Source of the DNA: an uncultured Bacilli bacterium
GTDB lineage: Bacteria; Bacillota_I; Bacilli_A; RF39; UBA660
Assembly (NCBI GenBank): GCA_944329425.1
Contig: CALVIG010000001.1
Span: 1 to 34,014, forward strand
Length of the DNA: 34,014 bases
Direction of reading: 5' to 3'
Within the stretch, counting starts at the first letter, position 1, and every line of letters begins with the position of its first letter. The translations under genes were made by a program, and so were the position numbers. The notes under the pieces are model-generated. The model did not search any database, was not told the DNA's origin, and was given only the letters and a program-made list of their open reading frames with translations. Shown here piece by piece: positions 8,379 to 18,364 of the stretch.

Positions 8379-9101
8379 TCATTTTTGTAATTCATACATC
8401 AATATGGATGCTGCAACCGCAACGTTTAAACTTTCACAATTATTATTCATGTTTATGTATATGTTGTCAGAAACAAGCTTTTTTACTTCAAGTGAAACCC
8501 CACTACCTTCACTACCCATTACAATTGCTATTTTATCACGTGATTTAATTTCTTTAACGTTAACTCCTTCTTTAACGTCAGTGCCATACACTTCATAGCC
8601 ATTGCTAATTAATTCAGGAATCAATTCTTCCAAATTAGCCGTAATAACATTTGTTTTAAAAATCATACCTTGTGTTGCTCTAATTACTTTTTCATTATGT
8701 TTTTTTACACAATTAGGACTTAAAACAATACTTGTAAAACCAAATGCCACTGAACTTCTTATAATGGTTCCTAAATTACCAGGATCTTGAACGCCATCAA
8801 GGATTATAACCCTGTTACCCAACTTCTTATTTTCATTGGTAAATTTACAAATTCCAATTATATCAGGAGGGTTAAATAACGTACTTAAGCTTTTAATAAC
8901 ATTACTTGTAACAATGGTATTTGGAACACCATAATTCACTTCTTTTGCCGATATCGTCTCAATTAAAAAGCCGCAAGAATAAGCTTCCTTTACAAGGTGA
9001 TCTCCTTCTATTAAAAACATCTTTTTTTCTTCAGCATATTTAGAATTCTTTAATTTTCTAATTTCTTTTATTTTTTCGTTGTTTACAGAACTTATAATCA
9101 T
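8379..9101 (-). CDS. TrmH/SpoU-family RNA 2'-O-methyltransferase
   Basis: A 240-residue SPOUT methyltransferase of the TsnR/YsgA type, transferring a methyl group from S-adenosylmethionine to a ribose 2'-OH in rRNA or tRNA. The three family motifs are present: QDPGNLGTIIRSS, IVMGSEGSGVS and ESLNVAVAASILMYEL. An N-terminal substrate-binding domain (MIISSVNNEKIKEIRKLKN) matches 23S rRNA-directed members. Its exact target is not determined. The start overlaps the end of the YgjP-like gene by 4 bases, so the two are coupled. Confidence 0.88.
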   Translation of the reverse strand: MIISSVNNEKIKEIRKLKNSKYAEEKKMFLIEGDHLVKEAYSCGFLIETISAKEVNYGVPNTIVTSNVIKSLSTLFNPPDIIGICKFTNENKKLGNRVIILDGVQDPGNLGTIIRSSVAFGFTSIVLSPNCVKKHNEKVIRATQGMIFKTNVITANLEELIPELISNGYEVYGTDVKEGVNVKEIKSRDKIAIVMGSEGSGVSLEVKKLVSDNIYINMNNNCESLNVAVAASILMYELQK

Positions 9102-9736
9102 TTTTTTAATTCCTTTCTAACCCTTTTATAATCAGGACAATATTTTTCTACCGTAAGCCAAAATTCTTTACCATGATCAAAATGAACAAAATGTGATAAT
9201 TCATGCACTATTACGTAATTTAAAAATTCCTGATCTTTTTTTATCAATTCTAAATTAAGTGTAACTGAATTATCCTTTCGGTTACATACACCCCATCTTG
9301 TTTTCATATTTCTAATCTTTAGTTTAGGGTATGGAATGTTTTCTTCAAAAACTTGATAAGCTTCGTCTAAATACGTTTTAAAAACTTCCTTTGCCTTAAT
9401 TTTATACCATTTTTCAATCATGGCATCATCTTTAACGATAAGTAAGTTGTCATGAAATTGCGGTTTAGTAACTTGTTTATATATTATATTTAATGTTTTT
9501 CCTAAATAGCTATTTTTTTCCATTTGCTTTAATTTACTACTATTTTTTTGTTTATCTATCATTTTACAAATACTTTTAAAATTATCATTTATTACTTTTT
9601 CTACCATGTTTTTGCTGTAAAAATAAGGACACGTAACCTTAATGTTAAAATCTTCATCTACCCTTATATATAAATTTTTATTATTTTTTTTTGTTACAAT
9701 TACCTCATAATTATTATTGTTGTAATTAAAAAACAT
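9098..9736 (-). CDS. YgjP-like (DUF45) zinc metallopeptidase
   Basis: A 212-residue cytoplasmic protein of the YgjP/M48-like family. The zinc site is HELSHFVHFDHGKEFW (HExxH with a third His five residues on), and MKTRWGVCN upstream is also a family signature. Physiological substrates are unknown. The ATG at 9736 follows AGGTGG by 5 bases; an in-frame GTG three codons earlier lies within that site. It is the first gene of a pair with the SpoU methyltransferase. Confidence 0.85.
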   Translation of the reverse strand: MFFNYNNNNYEVIVTKKNNKNLYIRVDEDFNIKVTCPYFYSKNMVEKVINDNFKSICKMIDKQKNSSKLKQMEKNSYLGKTLNIIYKQVTKPQFHDNLLIVKDDAMIEKWYKIKAKEVFKTYLDEAYQVFEENIPYPKLKIRNMKTRWGVCNRKDNSVTLNLELIKKDQEFLNYVIVHELSHFVHFDHGKEFWLTVEKYCPDYKRVRKELKK

Positions 9737-9772
9737 ATATACCACCTATAACAGATTTTAACACAAAAAGAA

Positions 9773-9790
9773 GGGTAAAAACAATTACCC
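9773..9790 (-). terminator. Terminator of the 346-aa unknown gene
   Basis: A 6-bp stem GGGTAA / TTACCC with a 6-base loop, followed on the minus strand by TTCTTTTTG. It ends the unit that begins at 10833. Confidence 0.65.
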
Positions 9791-9792
9791 TC

Positions 9793-10833
9793 CTATTTTT
9801 TATATGTATTATTTTCATTATTGTCTTTGCAAGTTTCATTTGCATCTTTATACTTAATTTTATAATACATTGCATAATGCATCACTGCTGCCGTATAATA
9901 CGGAAGCATACCATCATCTATAGTTACATCATGATCAAATTTTTGTATTATTTTTTTTATAATTAAAACGTAATCATCATTAGAATACTTAGGAAAATTA
10001 ACGTTTTTCAAGTCATCAAAAGGAATGTTTTTTATCCTTTTATAATATTTATTAGCTTTTGCCTCAATTTTTTTATTTTTACTATCTTCCATTAAAGCAT
10101 CAAATTCACTATTGTATAAGTCACAAAATATAAGAAAAGCATCACCAAAATCGACATCTTTACCATCACTTGTTAAAAATTTTCTTGGGTCTTTATTTAA
10201 AGCTATTTTCACCAAATCTCTATCATCGGTTGTTAGTACTATTTTCTTACCATTTTCAAAAGCAATAATAAACTTTTCATACATGTTAATTATAAAACTG
10301 TTTTCTCTTTGCTTTTGAATTATAAAAGCATATTTACTTTCAAATAATGATTTTAACGCTAAAAGAATTGAAAAATATTTTTCCTTATCTTTCGAAAAAA
10401 TTTTGTCATCCATAACTACTTTAACACAATTACTTATAAAATTTTTAAATTCAGCCCAATTTTGTGGTTTTGTAAAACATATACCATAATTATTACCATA
10501 TATATTACCTAAAATAACATCTAAATCATCCTTGATAAAATAACCATTTTTAACGCAATCTTCCTTTTCTTTTGGCGAAAGTTCTCTAAAAAAATTACTA
10601 CCAAAAACAATCTGTAATAACTTAATGCACTCATTATTAGCACCATTATTAAACTCGTTAATTACCAAATCAGAATTGCAAATAACTAACTCACCATGTT
10701 TCGCATCGGTAACGTTACAAACCCTATTTAACGCAGTACTTTGAGCTAATAATTCTTTGTTTTCTTGAGTTAATTTATCTTTTTCCTTTTTTATTAGTTT
10801 AACATATTCTTCATAAGTCATTTTCTTTTTCAT
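9793..10833 (-). CDS. Unknown 346-aa protein in its own transcription unit
   Basis: An unrecognised soluble protein. It starts MKKKMTYEEYVKLIKKEKD, with a charged, coiled-coil-like first 30 residues, followed by a mostly helical body and a polar Asn/Lys-rich tail. No catalytic motif, signal peptide or membrane segment is visible. It has a strong sigma-A promoter, a purine-rich ribosome site (GGGGGAAG) 5 bases before ATG and its own terminator, so it is expressed independently of polC and the methyltransferase pair. Function is unknown. Confidence 0.75.
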   Translation of the reverse strand: MKKKMTYEEYVKLIKKEKDKLTQENKELLAQSTALNRVCNVTDAKHGELVICNSDLVINEFNNGANNECIKLLQIVFGSNFFRELSPKEKEDCVKNGYFIKDDLDVILGNIYGNNYGICFTKPQNWAEFKNFISNCVKVVMDDKIFSKDKEKYFSILLALKSLFESKYAFIIQKQRENSFIINMYEKFIIAFENGKKIVLTTDDRDLVKIALNKDPRKFLTSDGKDVDFGDAFLIFCDLYNSEFDALMEDSKNKKIEAKANKYYKRIKNIPFDDLKNVNFPKYSNDDYVLIIKKIIQKFDHDVTIDDGMLPYYTAAVMHYAMYYKIKYKDANETCKDNNENNTYKK

Positions 10834-10861
10834 AATACTTCCCCCTTATTTGCAAGGTGAT

Positions 10862-10890
10862 ATACTATCAAAAAACACATGTTTTGTCAA
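10862..10890 (-). promoter_or_regulatory. sigma-A promoter of the 346-aa unknown gene
   Basis: Consensus TTGACA (10885-10890), a 17-base spacer and TAGTAT (10862-10867) on the minus strand, about 30 bases before the start codon. Confidence 0.75.
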
Positions 10891-10897
10891 ATAAAAA

Positions 10898-10921
10898 ACA
10901 ATTAAGCAAAAACTTAATTGT
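10898..10921 (-). terminator. polC terminator
   Basis: A perfect 9-bp stem ACAATTAAG / CTTAATTGT with a 6-base loop, followed on the minus strand by TTTTTATTTG, directly after the polC stop. Confidence 0.8.
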
Positions 10922-10930
10922 TCTTATTTT

Positions 10931-13900
10931 TTAAAATAAAGATAATTGACTAGACTCAGGCATATTATCCAATATTCCCATCATTTTCATTTTATCGGTT
11001 AAAGTAGTAGAAACTTTAGCTCTTGTTTGAAAATCTTCAATACTGATAAACTCGCCTTTTTCTCTTTCTTGGCTAATTTTTAAAGCAACCGTATCCCCCA
11101 AACCATCTATTGAAGAAAAAGGTGGATATATTGAGGTCTCATTTTTAACACCCCATGTAGTAGCATTACTTTTATATAAATCTATTGGAACAAATTTAAT
11201 TCCACGAGCACTAGCTTCTAGAGCAACTTTCAAACTTTCTAATTGTCCTAATTCTTTATTGGTAGCATCATAGCCCTTGTTTTGAATGTCAATTATTTTT
11301 TGTTTAATCGCATCATATCCTTTAATCATAACCTCAACATCAACGTCAGTTGCTTTTGAAGTAAACCAAGATGCATAAAAATATACGGGCATATGAACTT
11401 TATACCAAGCTATTCTAAACGCTGATATAACGTATGCTGCAGCATGTGCTTTAGGGAACATGTACTTTATTTTACCGCAAGAATCTATAAACCAATCAGG
11501 AATATTTGCTTCTATCATTGTTTTTTTATGTTCATTCCATGTATCTGGTTCTTTTGAGGCCTTACCCTTACGTACAAACTCCATTATCTTAAAGGCCTTT
11601 ATTGGCTTTACTCCATGATACATTAAATATACCATTATATCATCACGACAACCAATTACATCTTTAAAAGGAACTATGTTATTTTTTATTAAATCTTGAG
11701 CATTACCTAACCAAACATCGGTTCCATGAGATAAACCAGAAATTTTTATTAATTCAGCAAAGGTTGTTGGCTTTGTTTCAGCAACCATGCCAATTGTAAA
11801 CGGTGTACCGAATTCTGGTATTCCAAGTGTTCCGGTTTTACACATTATTTGCTCGTTTGTTACACCTAGTGCTTTAGTTGACGTAAATATACTCATGGTT
11901 TCTTTATCATCTAAAGGAACTTTAGTTATATCAGTACCAGTTAAATCTTGAATCATTCTAAGCTGGGTAGGATCTGAATGTCCTAAAATATCAAGTTTAA
12001 GTACACATTCATCAATAGCATGATAATCAAAGTGAGTGGTTCTCCAAGGGTTAGTAGGATCATCTGCTGGATACTGGAATGGAGTAAAATCAAAAACCTC
12101 CATGTAATCAGGTATAACTACTATTCCTCCTGGATGTTGGCCAGTGGTTCTTTTTACACCAGTACAGCCTAATGCAAGCCTTTCTATTTCAGCAGCACGC
12201 TTATTTATTTGCTTATCTTCACAATAACCTTTAACAAAACCATAAGCCGTTTTTTCTGCAACCGTACCAATCGTACCAGCACGATAAACGTTATCTGAAC
12301 CAAATAATACTTTGGTATACGCATGTGCTGAAGCCTGATTTAAATCACTAAAGTTAAGGTCTATATCCGGTACTTTATCAGCGTTAAATCCTAAGAATGT
12401 AGCAAATGGCATGTCTTGCCCGTCTTTATACATGTACTCTCCACAAACAGGGCACTTTTTATCTGGCAAATCGAATCCAGTCGAATATACACTACCCAAA
12501 GGTTTATTATCTTCAAAATTAAATTCACTATGTTTACAATTTAAGCATCTATAATGTGCAGGTAATGGATTAACTTCAGTAATTCCCATCATCGTAGCAA
12601 CAAATGATGAACCTACAGAACCACGGGATCCTACCAAATAACCTTCATCATTTGAGTGTTTAACAAGTCTTTGTGCAATTAGGTATATAGGGTCAAATCC
12701 CCCACCAATTATCCCACCAAGCTCCTTGTTTATTTTTTTAGACAATAACGCATCCGTAAGCTTTCCTTCTTCTGCTTCATTCCAATTTTCCTTAAAGTAA
12801 TCATTTAATATTTTCTTTACAGAGTCAAAACCTTTAACTACTATTTCGTGCAAGTACTCATAAGTTTTGGATTCTAATTCACTTTCTGAAATGTTAGTAT
12901 ATTTCTTTTTTAAGTTTTCATTACAAACCTTATATACTATGTTTCCATATAATTCCATTGCGATACGTTCTTCTATGTTATGTGGAAGCGGATTTCCATA
13001 CCACGAAGCTGCTCTTTGGTATACAAGATCAGTTACTACCATAGGGCAATCCAAATATGATTTACCATCATCTGATTTTACCCTTGGTGAAAATGGTATG
13101 CCATGTGTATCAATAATAACTTCTATTTCTTCAGCCATATCTAGTATTTTATTAGTATTAGTAACAACTATTTCATACGCTAAATCTTCACTTAAAAACG
13201 AAAAATCATTTAACATTTCTTTAGTTGTTCTAAAGTGTTGTGAAGGAATTTCTTTTATGTCCTTTTTAGCAAGTGGGTGTCTTCCGCCACCAGGAACTTT
13301 TTGATTAACTATTATTTCACGATAAATCTTATCTTCTTTTCTAAAATGATGAACATCACCAGTTGCAACGATTATTTTGCCAGCTTCTTTAGTAGCGTTA
13401 ATAATCTTCTTAATATGATTTTCCAATTCTTCTTCGTTTTTAAAATCCCCCATTTGAATAAGATGATTATATACTTCTTTGGGTTGAACCTCTACGTAAT
13501 CATAAAAATTAATTATGTTAGTTAGTTCCTCGCCTTCTTTACTTCTAGCCAAATTAAATACTTCAGATTCATAACATCCACTACCAATTAAAACTCCTTC
13601 TCTTAACCTTTCAACCTCACTACGAAGTATTCTAGGAGTTTTATATAAATATACGGTATTGGCAAGAGATATCATCTTAAAAACGTTCTTTAACCCAGTT
13701 TTATTAAGCGCAATTACGTTAAAATGATAAGTTATTCCAAATTTATGAATTTCGTTTTTAGGTACCAGCTTTTCCAAATCAGAAATTTTTTCATAATTTT
13801 GAGATAATAACTTCTGAAGCATTTTATGAAAAACTAAAGCAGTTCCTTCTGCATCATAATCAGCTCTATGGTGAGCATCTTCATCCCAAGGAACGTTATA

Positions 13901-15529
13901 CCTTTTAACAAGTGCTGACAAACTATGCCTTGAATAACCTTGGTCCAAAGTCCTAGATAATTCTAGCGTATCAATAACGGTACTATTAAAGTCTCCTAAA
14001 CCATATTTTTTCATGGCCATTTTAATAAACGAAATATCAAATTTAGCATTATGAGCAACCATTGGAAGATTCCCAGCCCAACTTAGAAACCTTTCGGTTA
14101 CGGTTTTCTCATCATCACAACCCTTTACCATATCATCCGTGATGCACGTTAATTCGGTTATTTTATCAGGAATATGTCTTTTAGGATCAATTAATTCATC
14201 AAACCTATCAATAATTTGTCCATTTTTTATTTTTACGGCGCCAATTTCAATCATTTGGTCATCTCCACCAGCATTAAAACCGGTAGTTTCCGTATCAAAA
14301 ACAACATAAGTACTATCAGCAATAGGTAAGTCACTTGGGTTTACCACGATATTAACGGTATCATCAACTAAAGTTAACTCAGTTCCGTATAAACCCTTAA
14401 AACGTTTTTTAGGATCTTCAATTGATTTATTATGTGACTTTATTATTCCGTATGCAATAGGAAAAGCCTGACAACCATTATGATCGGTTATTGCAACTCC
14501 TCGGTATCCCATATTAATTGCGTTAGTTACAAGTTCACACGTATGCTTACCTAAATCTAATTTAGTTAACCCATCCATCTGGCTCATCATGGTATGAGCA
14601 TGTAATTCTACCCTTTTTTCATCAGCATCATCAACTATAACTACGTCTTTAGAAGGAATTTTCATAACACTTCTTATGTTTAAAACCAAATCTTTAGCAT
14701 ATACATCTTGTTTAACATAACCGTTTATTCTAAACCATCCACTCTTCATTTTTTTAGCTAGTTTTTTAAAAACGTCTGCATCTTTAGTAAAATATTTAGC
14801 ATACATACTATCAGTATTATCACTTATCTTAAATGTAAGAATTTTAAAAGCACTTTTACTAGACTCAAACTCATCAACACCAAAAACATAACACTCTACG
14901 TTAATACTAGCTTCCTCAGTAATAATATCTTTAATTTCAGTTATTTTACCTTTTATTTCATCCCCTAATAATATAGGACTTTCTTCTTTTGGTTTTAATA
15001 TGGCTTCTTGCTTTATATCATTTTTTAACTCTTCCCTTACGGTTTTTGCATGTTCTTCATTAATATTTGCTTTTATCATAAGGTTTTTAAAACCTATTTG
15101 GCGATAATAATTTAGAATGCTTTCTTCGCCTTTTTTTAAAATAGTTTCTTCCGCCACATTGTCAACGTCAACTATAAGGTTATTTTCCTCAACTTTAATA
15201 CTTTTTTCCTTAAACAATTCTTTCATAGGTTTAGCTAAAGAACTATTGTCAATGCTTTTTTCGTAATATTTACTTGCTTCGTTATAATCTATATTACTAA
15301 CCATAAATTCCGCTGAGATAGAAATCATATCAGGAAATCCTTTAGACATGTTATCATTAACATAATCAATAACATCTTTTTCAATAACACTCGGAACCTC
15401 TATTATAAAAACTCCCCTTTTTCTCGTAGAATCAAGTTTTAATTTTAATATCTTACCACCCAAAAAAGCGTCATAATATTCTTTTGGTAAATTTATTCTA
15501 TCTAAAAGAAGTTTTAATTTATCATGCAT
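10931..15529 (-). CDS. polC: DNA polymerase III alpha subunit, PolC type
   Basis: The 1532-residue replicative polymerase of low-GC Gram-positives. Domains in order: N-terminal domain, OB fold (about 188-290), first half of the PHP domain from VELHAHTMMSQMDG (about 307), an inserted 3'-5' exonuclease (about 408-575, starting YVVFDTETTG with Asp412 and Glu414, and HHRADYDAEGTA as the last exo motif), the rest of PHP, then the polymerase core. A zinc ribbon (CLNC...CPVC) precedes the catalytic PDIDLNFS motif. Length is slightly above the usual 1430-1450, mainly in the N-terminal third. A GGTGAT ribosome site precedes the ATG. Confidence 0.97.
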   Translation of the reverse strand: MHDKLKLLLDRINLPKEYYDAFLGGKILKLKLDSTRKRGVFIIEVPSVIEKDVIDYVNDNMSKGFPDMISISAEFMVSNIDYNEASKYYEKSIDNSSLAKPMKELFKEKSIKVEENNLIVDVDNVAEETILKKGEESILNYYRQIGFKNLMIKANINEEHAKTVREELKNDIKQEAILKPKEESPILLGDEIKGKITEIKDIITEEASINVECYVFGVDEFESSKSAFKILTFKISDNTDSMYAKYFTKDADVFKKLAKKMKSGWFRINGYVKQDVYAKDLVLNIRSVMKIPSKDVVIVDDADEKRVELHAHTMMSQMDGLTKLDLGKHTCELVTNAINMGYRGVAITDHNGCQAFPIAYGIIKSHNKSIEDPKKRFKGLYGTELTLVDDTVNIVVNPSDLPIADSTYVVFDTETTGFNAGGDDQMIEIGAVKIKNGQIIDRFDELIDPKRHIPDKITELTCITDDMVKGCDDEKTVTERFLSWAGNLPMVAHNAKFDISFIKMAMKKYGLGDFNSTVIDTLELSRTLDQGYSRHSLSALVKRYNVPWDEDAHHRADYDAEGTALVFHKMLQKLLSQNYEKISDLEKLVPKNEIHKFGITYHFNVIALNKTGLKNVFKMISLANTVYLYKTPRILRSEVERLREGVLIGSGCYESEVFNLARSKEGEELTNIINFYDYVEVQPKEVYNHLIQMGDFKNEEELENHIKKIINATKEAGKIIVATGDVHHFRKEDKIYREIIVNQKVPGGGRHPLAKKDIKEIPSQHFRTTKEMLNDFSFLSEDLAYEIVVTNTNKILDMAEEIEVIIDTHGIPFSPRVKSDDGKSYLDCPMVVTDLVYQRAASWYGNPLPHNIEERIAMELYGNIVYKVCNENLKKKYTNISESELESKTYEYLHEIVVKGFDSVKKILNDYFKENWNEAEEGKLTDALLSKKINKELGGIIGGGFDPIYLIAQRLVKHSNDEGYLVGSRGSVGSSFVATMMGITEVNPLPAHYRCLNCKHSEFNFEDNKPLGSVYSTGFDLPDKKCPVCGEYMYKDGQDMPFATFLGFNADKVPDIDLNFSDLNQASAHAYTKVLFGSDNVYRAGTIGTVAEKTAYGFVKGYCEDKQINKRAAEIERLALGCTGVKRTTGQHPGGIVVIPDYMEVFDFTPFQYPADDPTNPWRTTHFDYHAIDECVLKLDILGHSDPTQLRMIQDLTGTDITKVPLDDKETMSIFTSTKALGVTNEQIMCKTGTLGIPEFGTPFTIGMVAETKPTTFAELIKISGLSHGTDVWLGNAQDLIKNNIVPFKDVIGCRDDIMVYLMYHGVKPIKAFKIMEFVRKGKASKEPDTWNEHKKTMIEANIPDWFIDSCGKIKYMFPKAHAAAYVISAFRIAWYKVHMPVYFYASWFTSKATDVDVEVMIKGYDAIKQKIIDIQNKGYDATNKELGQLESLKVALEASARGIKFVPIDLYKSNATTWGVKNETSIYPPFSSIDGLGDTVALKISQEREKGEFISIEDFQTRAKVSTTLTDKMKMMGILDNMPESSQLSLF

Positions 15530-15557
15530 AATATCACCTTACTTCACACTAAAAAAT

Positions 15558-15586
15558 ATTATAACATCTAAAATTAAAATGATAAA
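15558..15586 (-). promoter_or_regulatory. Candidate polC promoter
   Basis: TATAAT at 15558-15563 with TTTATC at 15581-15586 and a 17-base spacer on the minus strand. The -10 is perfect and the -35 weak. Confidence 0.5.
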
Positions 15587-15599
15587 CATTAATGTATTA

Positions 15600-15624
15600 A
15601 AAAAGTAACAAATTGTTACTTTTT
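15600..15624. terminator. Terminator after the NodB-like gene
   Basis: A symmetrical hairpin, AAAAAGTAAC / GTTACTTTTT with a 5-base loop, lies just after the stop of the gene at 15632. On the minus strand it is followed by a T run, so it terminates that gene ahead of polC. It would also work in the other direction. Confidence 0.7.
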
Positions 15625-15631
15625 GTTATTA

Positions 15632-16477
15632 TTATTTTTCACTTATAACACTAGATAATGACGTTATTTCATATCCTCTACTATATATTGTATTTAAAAT
15701 TATTTCAAATAAATCCAAGTCAAAACTATTTAAATCATATGTTATTATTGCTCCTTTTACAAGTCCAGCTTTAAGTTCGTTAATACTAGGGTTATTTAAC
15801 GTAGATAATATTGAGTGCATCTTCTTTTTTTTACATAGTTCTTTTTCTTCTTCATTTTTTTCATCATTCAAACAAAAACTAGAATCTTTTAAAGTTATAC
15901 TTTCAATTAAATTATTCGTATTAGATATAGTTGCCTTATCATATTTACCATCATAACCTAAATTATATAATTCTGAGCCTAAATTAACCATCGAAAAAGC
16001 GGTTTCAACGTTGCTTTCTAACCATGAACCATCAACGAAAAAAGAAACATTAGATCCGGTTTTAGCAACTAGTTTCAACAATTCATCAACCTGTTTAGAA
16101 CTGGTAATTTTAAATAATATTGCAACTTGTTTTTTTGAGGGATTCCCTTGTTTAATATAATAATCATAAGTTTTTGATATCGTGGTTTTAGGCAAAGCGT
16201 CTTCATAAACGATTTTTTCTTCACTAAACTTATCATCTTCCTTCATCTTTTTATATGATTCTTCCTCGTTTACTATCAAACCAGAATATCCCAAAATAAT
16301 TTCATCATCTTTTATTATTGGTTCAACTGCTAAAACATCGTTTTTTTCTTTATAAGTTTTTATGTTTTTCATTACTGGGTCACTGTTTCTTGCCCCATCA
16401 AAAACTTTATCAGTATAAATAAAACTAAGAAGTAAAAGTAATAACAAACCAGCCAATTTACTAGCGTTTTTAAACAT
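15632..16477 (-). CDS. Membrane-anchored NodB-fold protein lacking deacetylase residues
   Basis: A 281-residue protein with an N-terminal signal anchor (about residues 7-20) and a C-terminal region laid out like a polysaccharide deacetylase: KQVAILFKI, then a helix, SNVSFFVDGSWLE, FSMVNLGSELYNLGYDG and a late IITYDL strand. In active enzymes these are TFDDGP, ATFF, and GHEIGNHSYSH. Here the Asp pair is replaced by FKI and both metal-binding His residues are missing, so it is probably not an enzyme. The start at ATG 16477 follows AGGTG by 6 bases. Gram-positives have sporulation-linked relatives (PdaB/YlxY-like), but a spore role here is inference. Confidence 0.65.
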   Translation of the reverse strand: MFKNASKLAGLLLLLLLSFIYTDKVFDGARNSDPVMKNIKTYKEKNDVLAVEPIIKDDEIILGYSGLIVNEEESYKKMKEDDKFSEEKIVYEDALPKTTISKTYDYYIKQGNPSKKQVAILFKITSSKQVDELLKLVAKTGSNVSFFVDGSWLESNVETAFSMVNLGSELYNLGYDGKYDKATISNTNNLIESITLKDSSFCLNDEKNEEEKELCKKKKMHSILSTLNNPSINELKAGLVKGAIITYDLNSFDLDLFEIILNTIYSRGYEITSLSSVISEK

Positions 16478-16516
16478 TAAAATCACCTAATTAATGATAT
16501 GCATCAATAAAAAAAA

Positions 16517-16532
16517 AAGACTGAAGAGTCTT
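16517..16532 (-). terminator. ezrA terminator
   Basis: AAGACT / AGTCTT stem with a GAAG-type tetraloop, followed on the minus strand by ten T residues, directly downstream of ezrA. Confidence 0.85.
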
Positions 16533-16552
16533 ATAAAAAACATTATAAAGTT

Positions 16553-18259
16553 CTACTTACCATAATCTAATATTTTTTTATGTATACCTGGTTCAACCGA
16601 ATCAAGAGTACTTATGCTTAAATCTAAAGACTTCTTATAATCACCTTTAAAAAATAGTTTTTCGGCTTTGATAAGGCCATCATTAATACTTGGTTTTGAA
16701 GAACGATAACGGTTGCCATAGACTATCGCATATTCTGATAAAAGTGCTAATTTTACCATTTGACCAGTGGTATTATGAAGTTTAAATACTAAATCTCTAG
16801 CAGTATCTACCCTAACGTTTAAAGTATCAACATCAATTGGTTTATTCGTTAGTTCTTTTTGAATTTCTTTTATAGCATCCGCTGCTTCCTGCAATTCAAC
16901 ATAATAATTATCTGGTATTATAGGAAGTCTATTTTTTCTAATTTGATATTTAGACTGTTTTAATAAAAGTTTTATATCTTCTAACTGACCTCTTGCTCTT
17001 TCTTCGTCATCTTTTAAATTACCAACTTTTTGAAGTAAATTATTTAACTTTTCATGTAATTTAGATAACTTTAAAGATATTATTTCCAATTCTTGATTAA
17101 GTTTCGAATAAGGAAAAGAATGGTTTTTATCCAAATTCATTAATTTTTCATAATCATTATTAATACTATCAAATTCGTTAGCAAACAACTTTATTGAATC
17201 TAAAGTATCTTCGGTTAAATTATATTGATTTTTCATTTCGGGAATTTTGCCCGAAATAGCAGTTAAAATCTTTTGAACATGATTACTTTTCTTCTTAAAT
17301 TCTTTTAAACCTTCTTCATAATATTTTCTAGTTAGTTTTTCGGTTTCAAAATCATTAAATAAGGAATCAAAATACTCTAGTATTGTTTTTAATTCAAAAG
17401 ATACATCTTCTAAATTTAAAACCCTAACCCTATCAAAAATAGCGTTAACTTTTTTTTCAGTTTCCATTATGTTATATTCAACGTTTAGATAATCTAATTG
17501 GTAATTTTCTCTAGTTAGTTTAATATACTCACTAGAAACATCTTCAGTTCTTTTAGGTATAAGACTTTTACCCATAAGCATAATTTCCGGAATTTCATTA
17601 ATTACTATCGTCATATGCTCAATCATTTCAGTTAAACCTTTAACAACGTATATAACTTCTTCATAGTCCTTTTTTTCCATTACCATTTCAAACTCTTCAA
17701 ATCGTCTTTCAATATTTTCAAATTGTAGTTCTATCGTTTTTGCGGTTTCTTCATAATCTGCCTTAGTATCCTCAAACTTCTTTTTAAGTTTTCGATACGT
17801 AGCTTTAAGTTTAATTATGGTACTTCTATTTCTTTCTTCGCTTGAAGTTATTTCTTTTATTTCAGACATTATTGATTTTATTTTAACTTTAATCTCATAT
17901 AATTTTACTTCAATTTCACATATTTTTTGATACACTTCCGAAGTTTTACTTTTTTCTACCATAAAATCCGCCTCAATAAGCATATCATTTATTTCTGGGA
18001 TGGTTTCCTTTTCTATTATGTCAAATTTAAGTTGCCACGTATTATATTTTTCTTCTAGTTTATTGTTTTTTACAAGTGCCTTTACTTTACTTAATTCATT
18101 TAGAACAGGAACATTTATTAATAAGTTTTTTTCTTTTTCCAAGTCATTTATGGCTTTTATCATTGCCTTTTTCTTTTTATTTTTAGCAACCACGTAAAAT
18201 ACGCTCATGATAACAATGATTAAAACTACTATAGTTCCAATATACAAACCCTTTCCCAT
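16553..18259 (-). CDS. ezrA: Septation ring formation regulator EzrA
   Basis: A 568-residue protein with one N-terminal membrane helix (about 5-24) and a long cytoplasmic region of spectrin-like helical bundles, rich in Lys/Glu heptads. It acts at the membrane to limit FtsZ ring formation and help place the divisome in Bacilli. The late segment NRYRS...KAEKLFFKGDYKKSLDLS corresponds to the conserved EzrA patch. Length matches the family (about 560-575). A GGAGGG ribosome site precedes the ATG, and it is divergent from rpsD, an arrangement also found in other Bacilli. Its presence argues for Bacilli rather than Clostridia. Confidence 0.92.
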   Translation of the reverse strand: MGKGLYIGTIVVLIIVIMSVFYVVAKNKKKKAMIKAINDLEKEKNLLINVPVLNELSKVKALVKNNKLEEKYNTWQLKFDIIEKETIPEINDMLIEADFMVEKSKTSEVYQKICEIEVKLYEIKVKIKSIMSEIKEITSSEERNRSTIIKLKATYRKLKKKFEDTKADYEETAKTIELQFENIERRFEEFEMVMEKKDYEEVIYVVKGLTEMIEHMTIVINEIPEIMLMGKSLIPKRTEDVSSEYIKLTRENYQLDYLNVEYNIMETEKKVNAIFDRVRVLNLEDVSFELKTILEYFDSLFNDFETEKLTRKYYEEGLKEFKKKSNHVQKILTAISGKIPEMKNQYNLTEDTLDSIKLFANEFDSINNDYEKLMNLDKNHSFPYSKLNQELEIISLKLSKLHEKLNNLLQKVGNLKDDEERARGQLEDIKLLLKQSKYQIRKNRLPIIPDNYYVELQEAADAIKEIQKELTNKPIDVDTLNVRVDTARDLVFKLHNTTGQMVKLALLSEYAIVYGNRYRSSKPSINDGLIKAEKLFFKGDYKKSLDLSISTLDSVEPGIHKKILDYGK

Positions 18260-18364
18260 GTTAGCACCCTCCTACCATATAAAATATTTTAACACATTTT
18301 TATACAATTTGCATCATATTTAGATAAAATTAACGTACGAATCTACCCAATGCTTGAATAAATA

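Noticed and set aside
16478-16516. A sigma-E or sigma-K promoter (CATATCAT) before the NodB-like gene
   Set aside because: The -10 is imperfect and no matching -35 occurs at the right distance.
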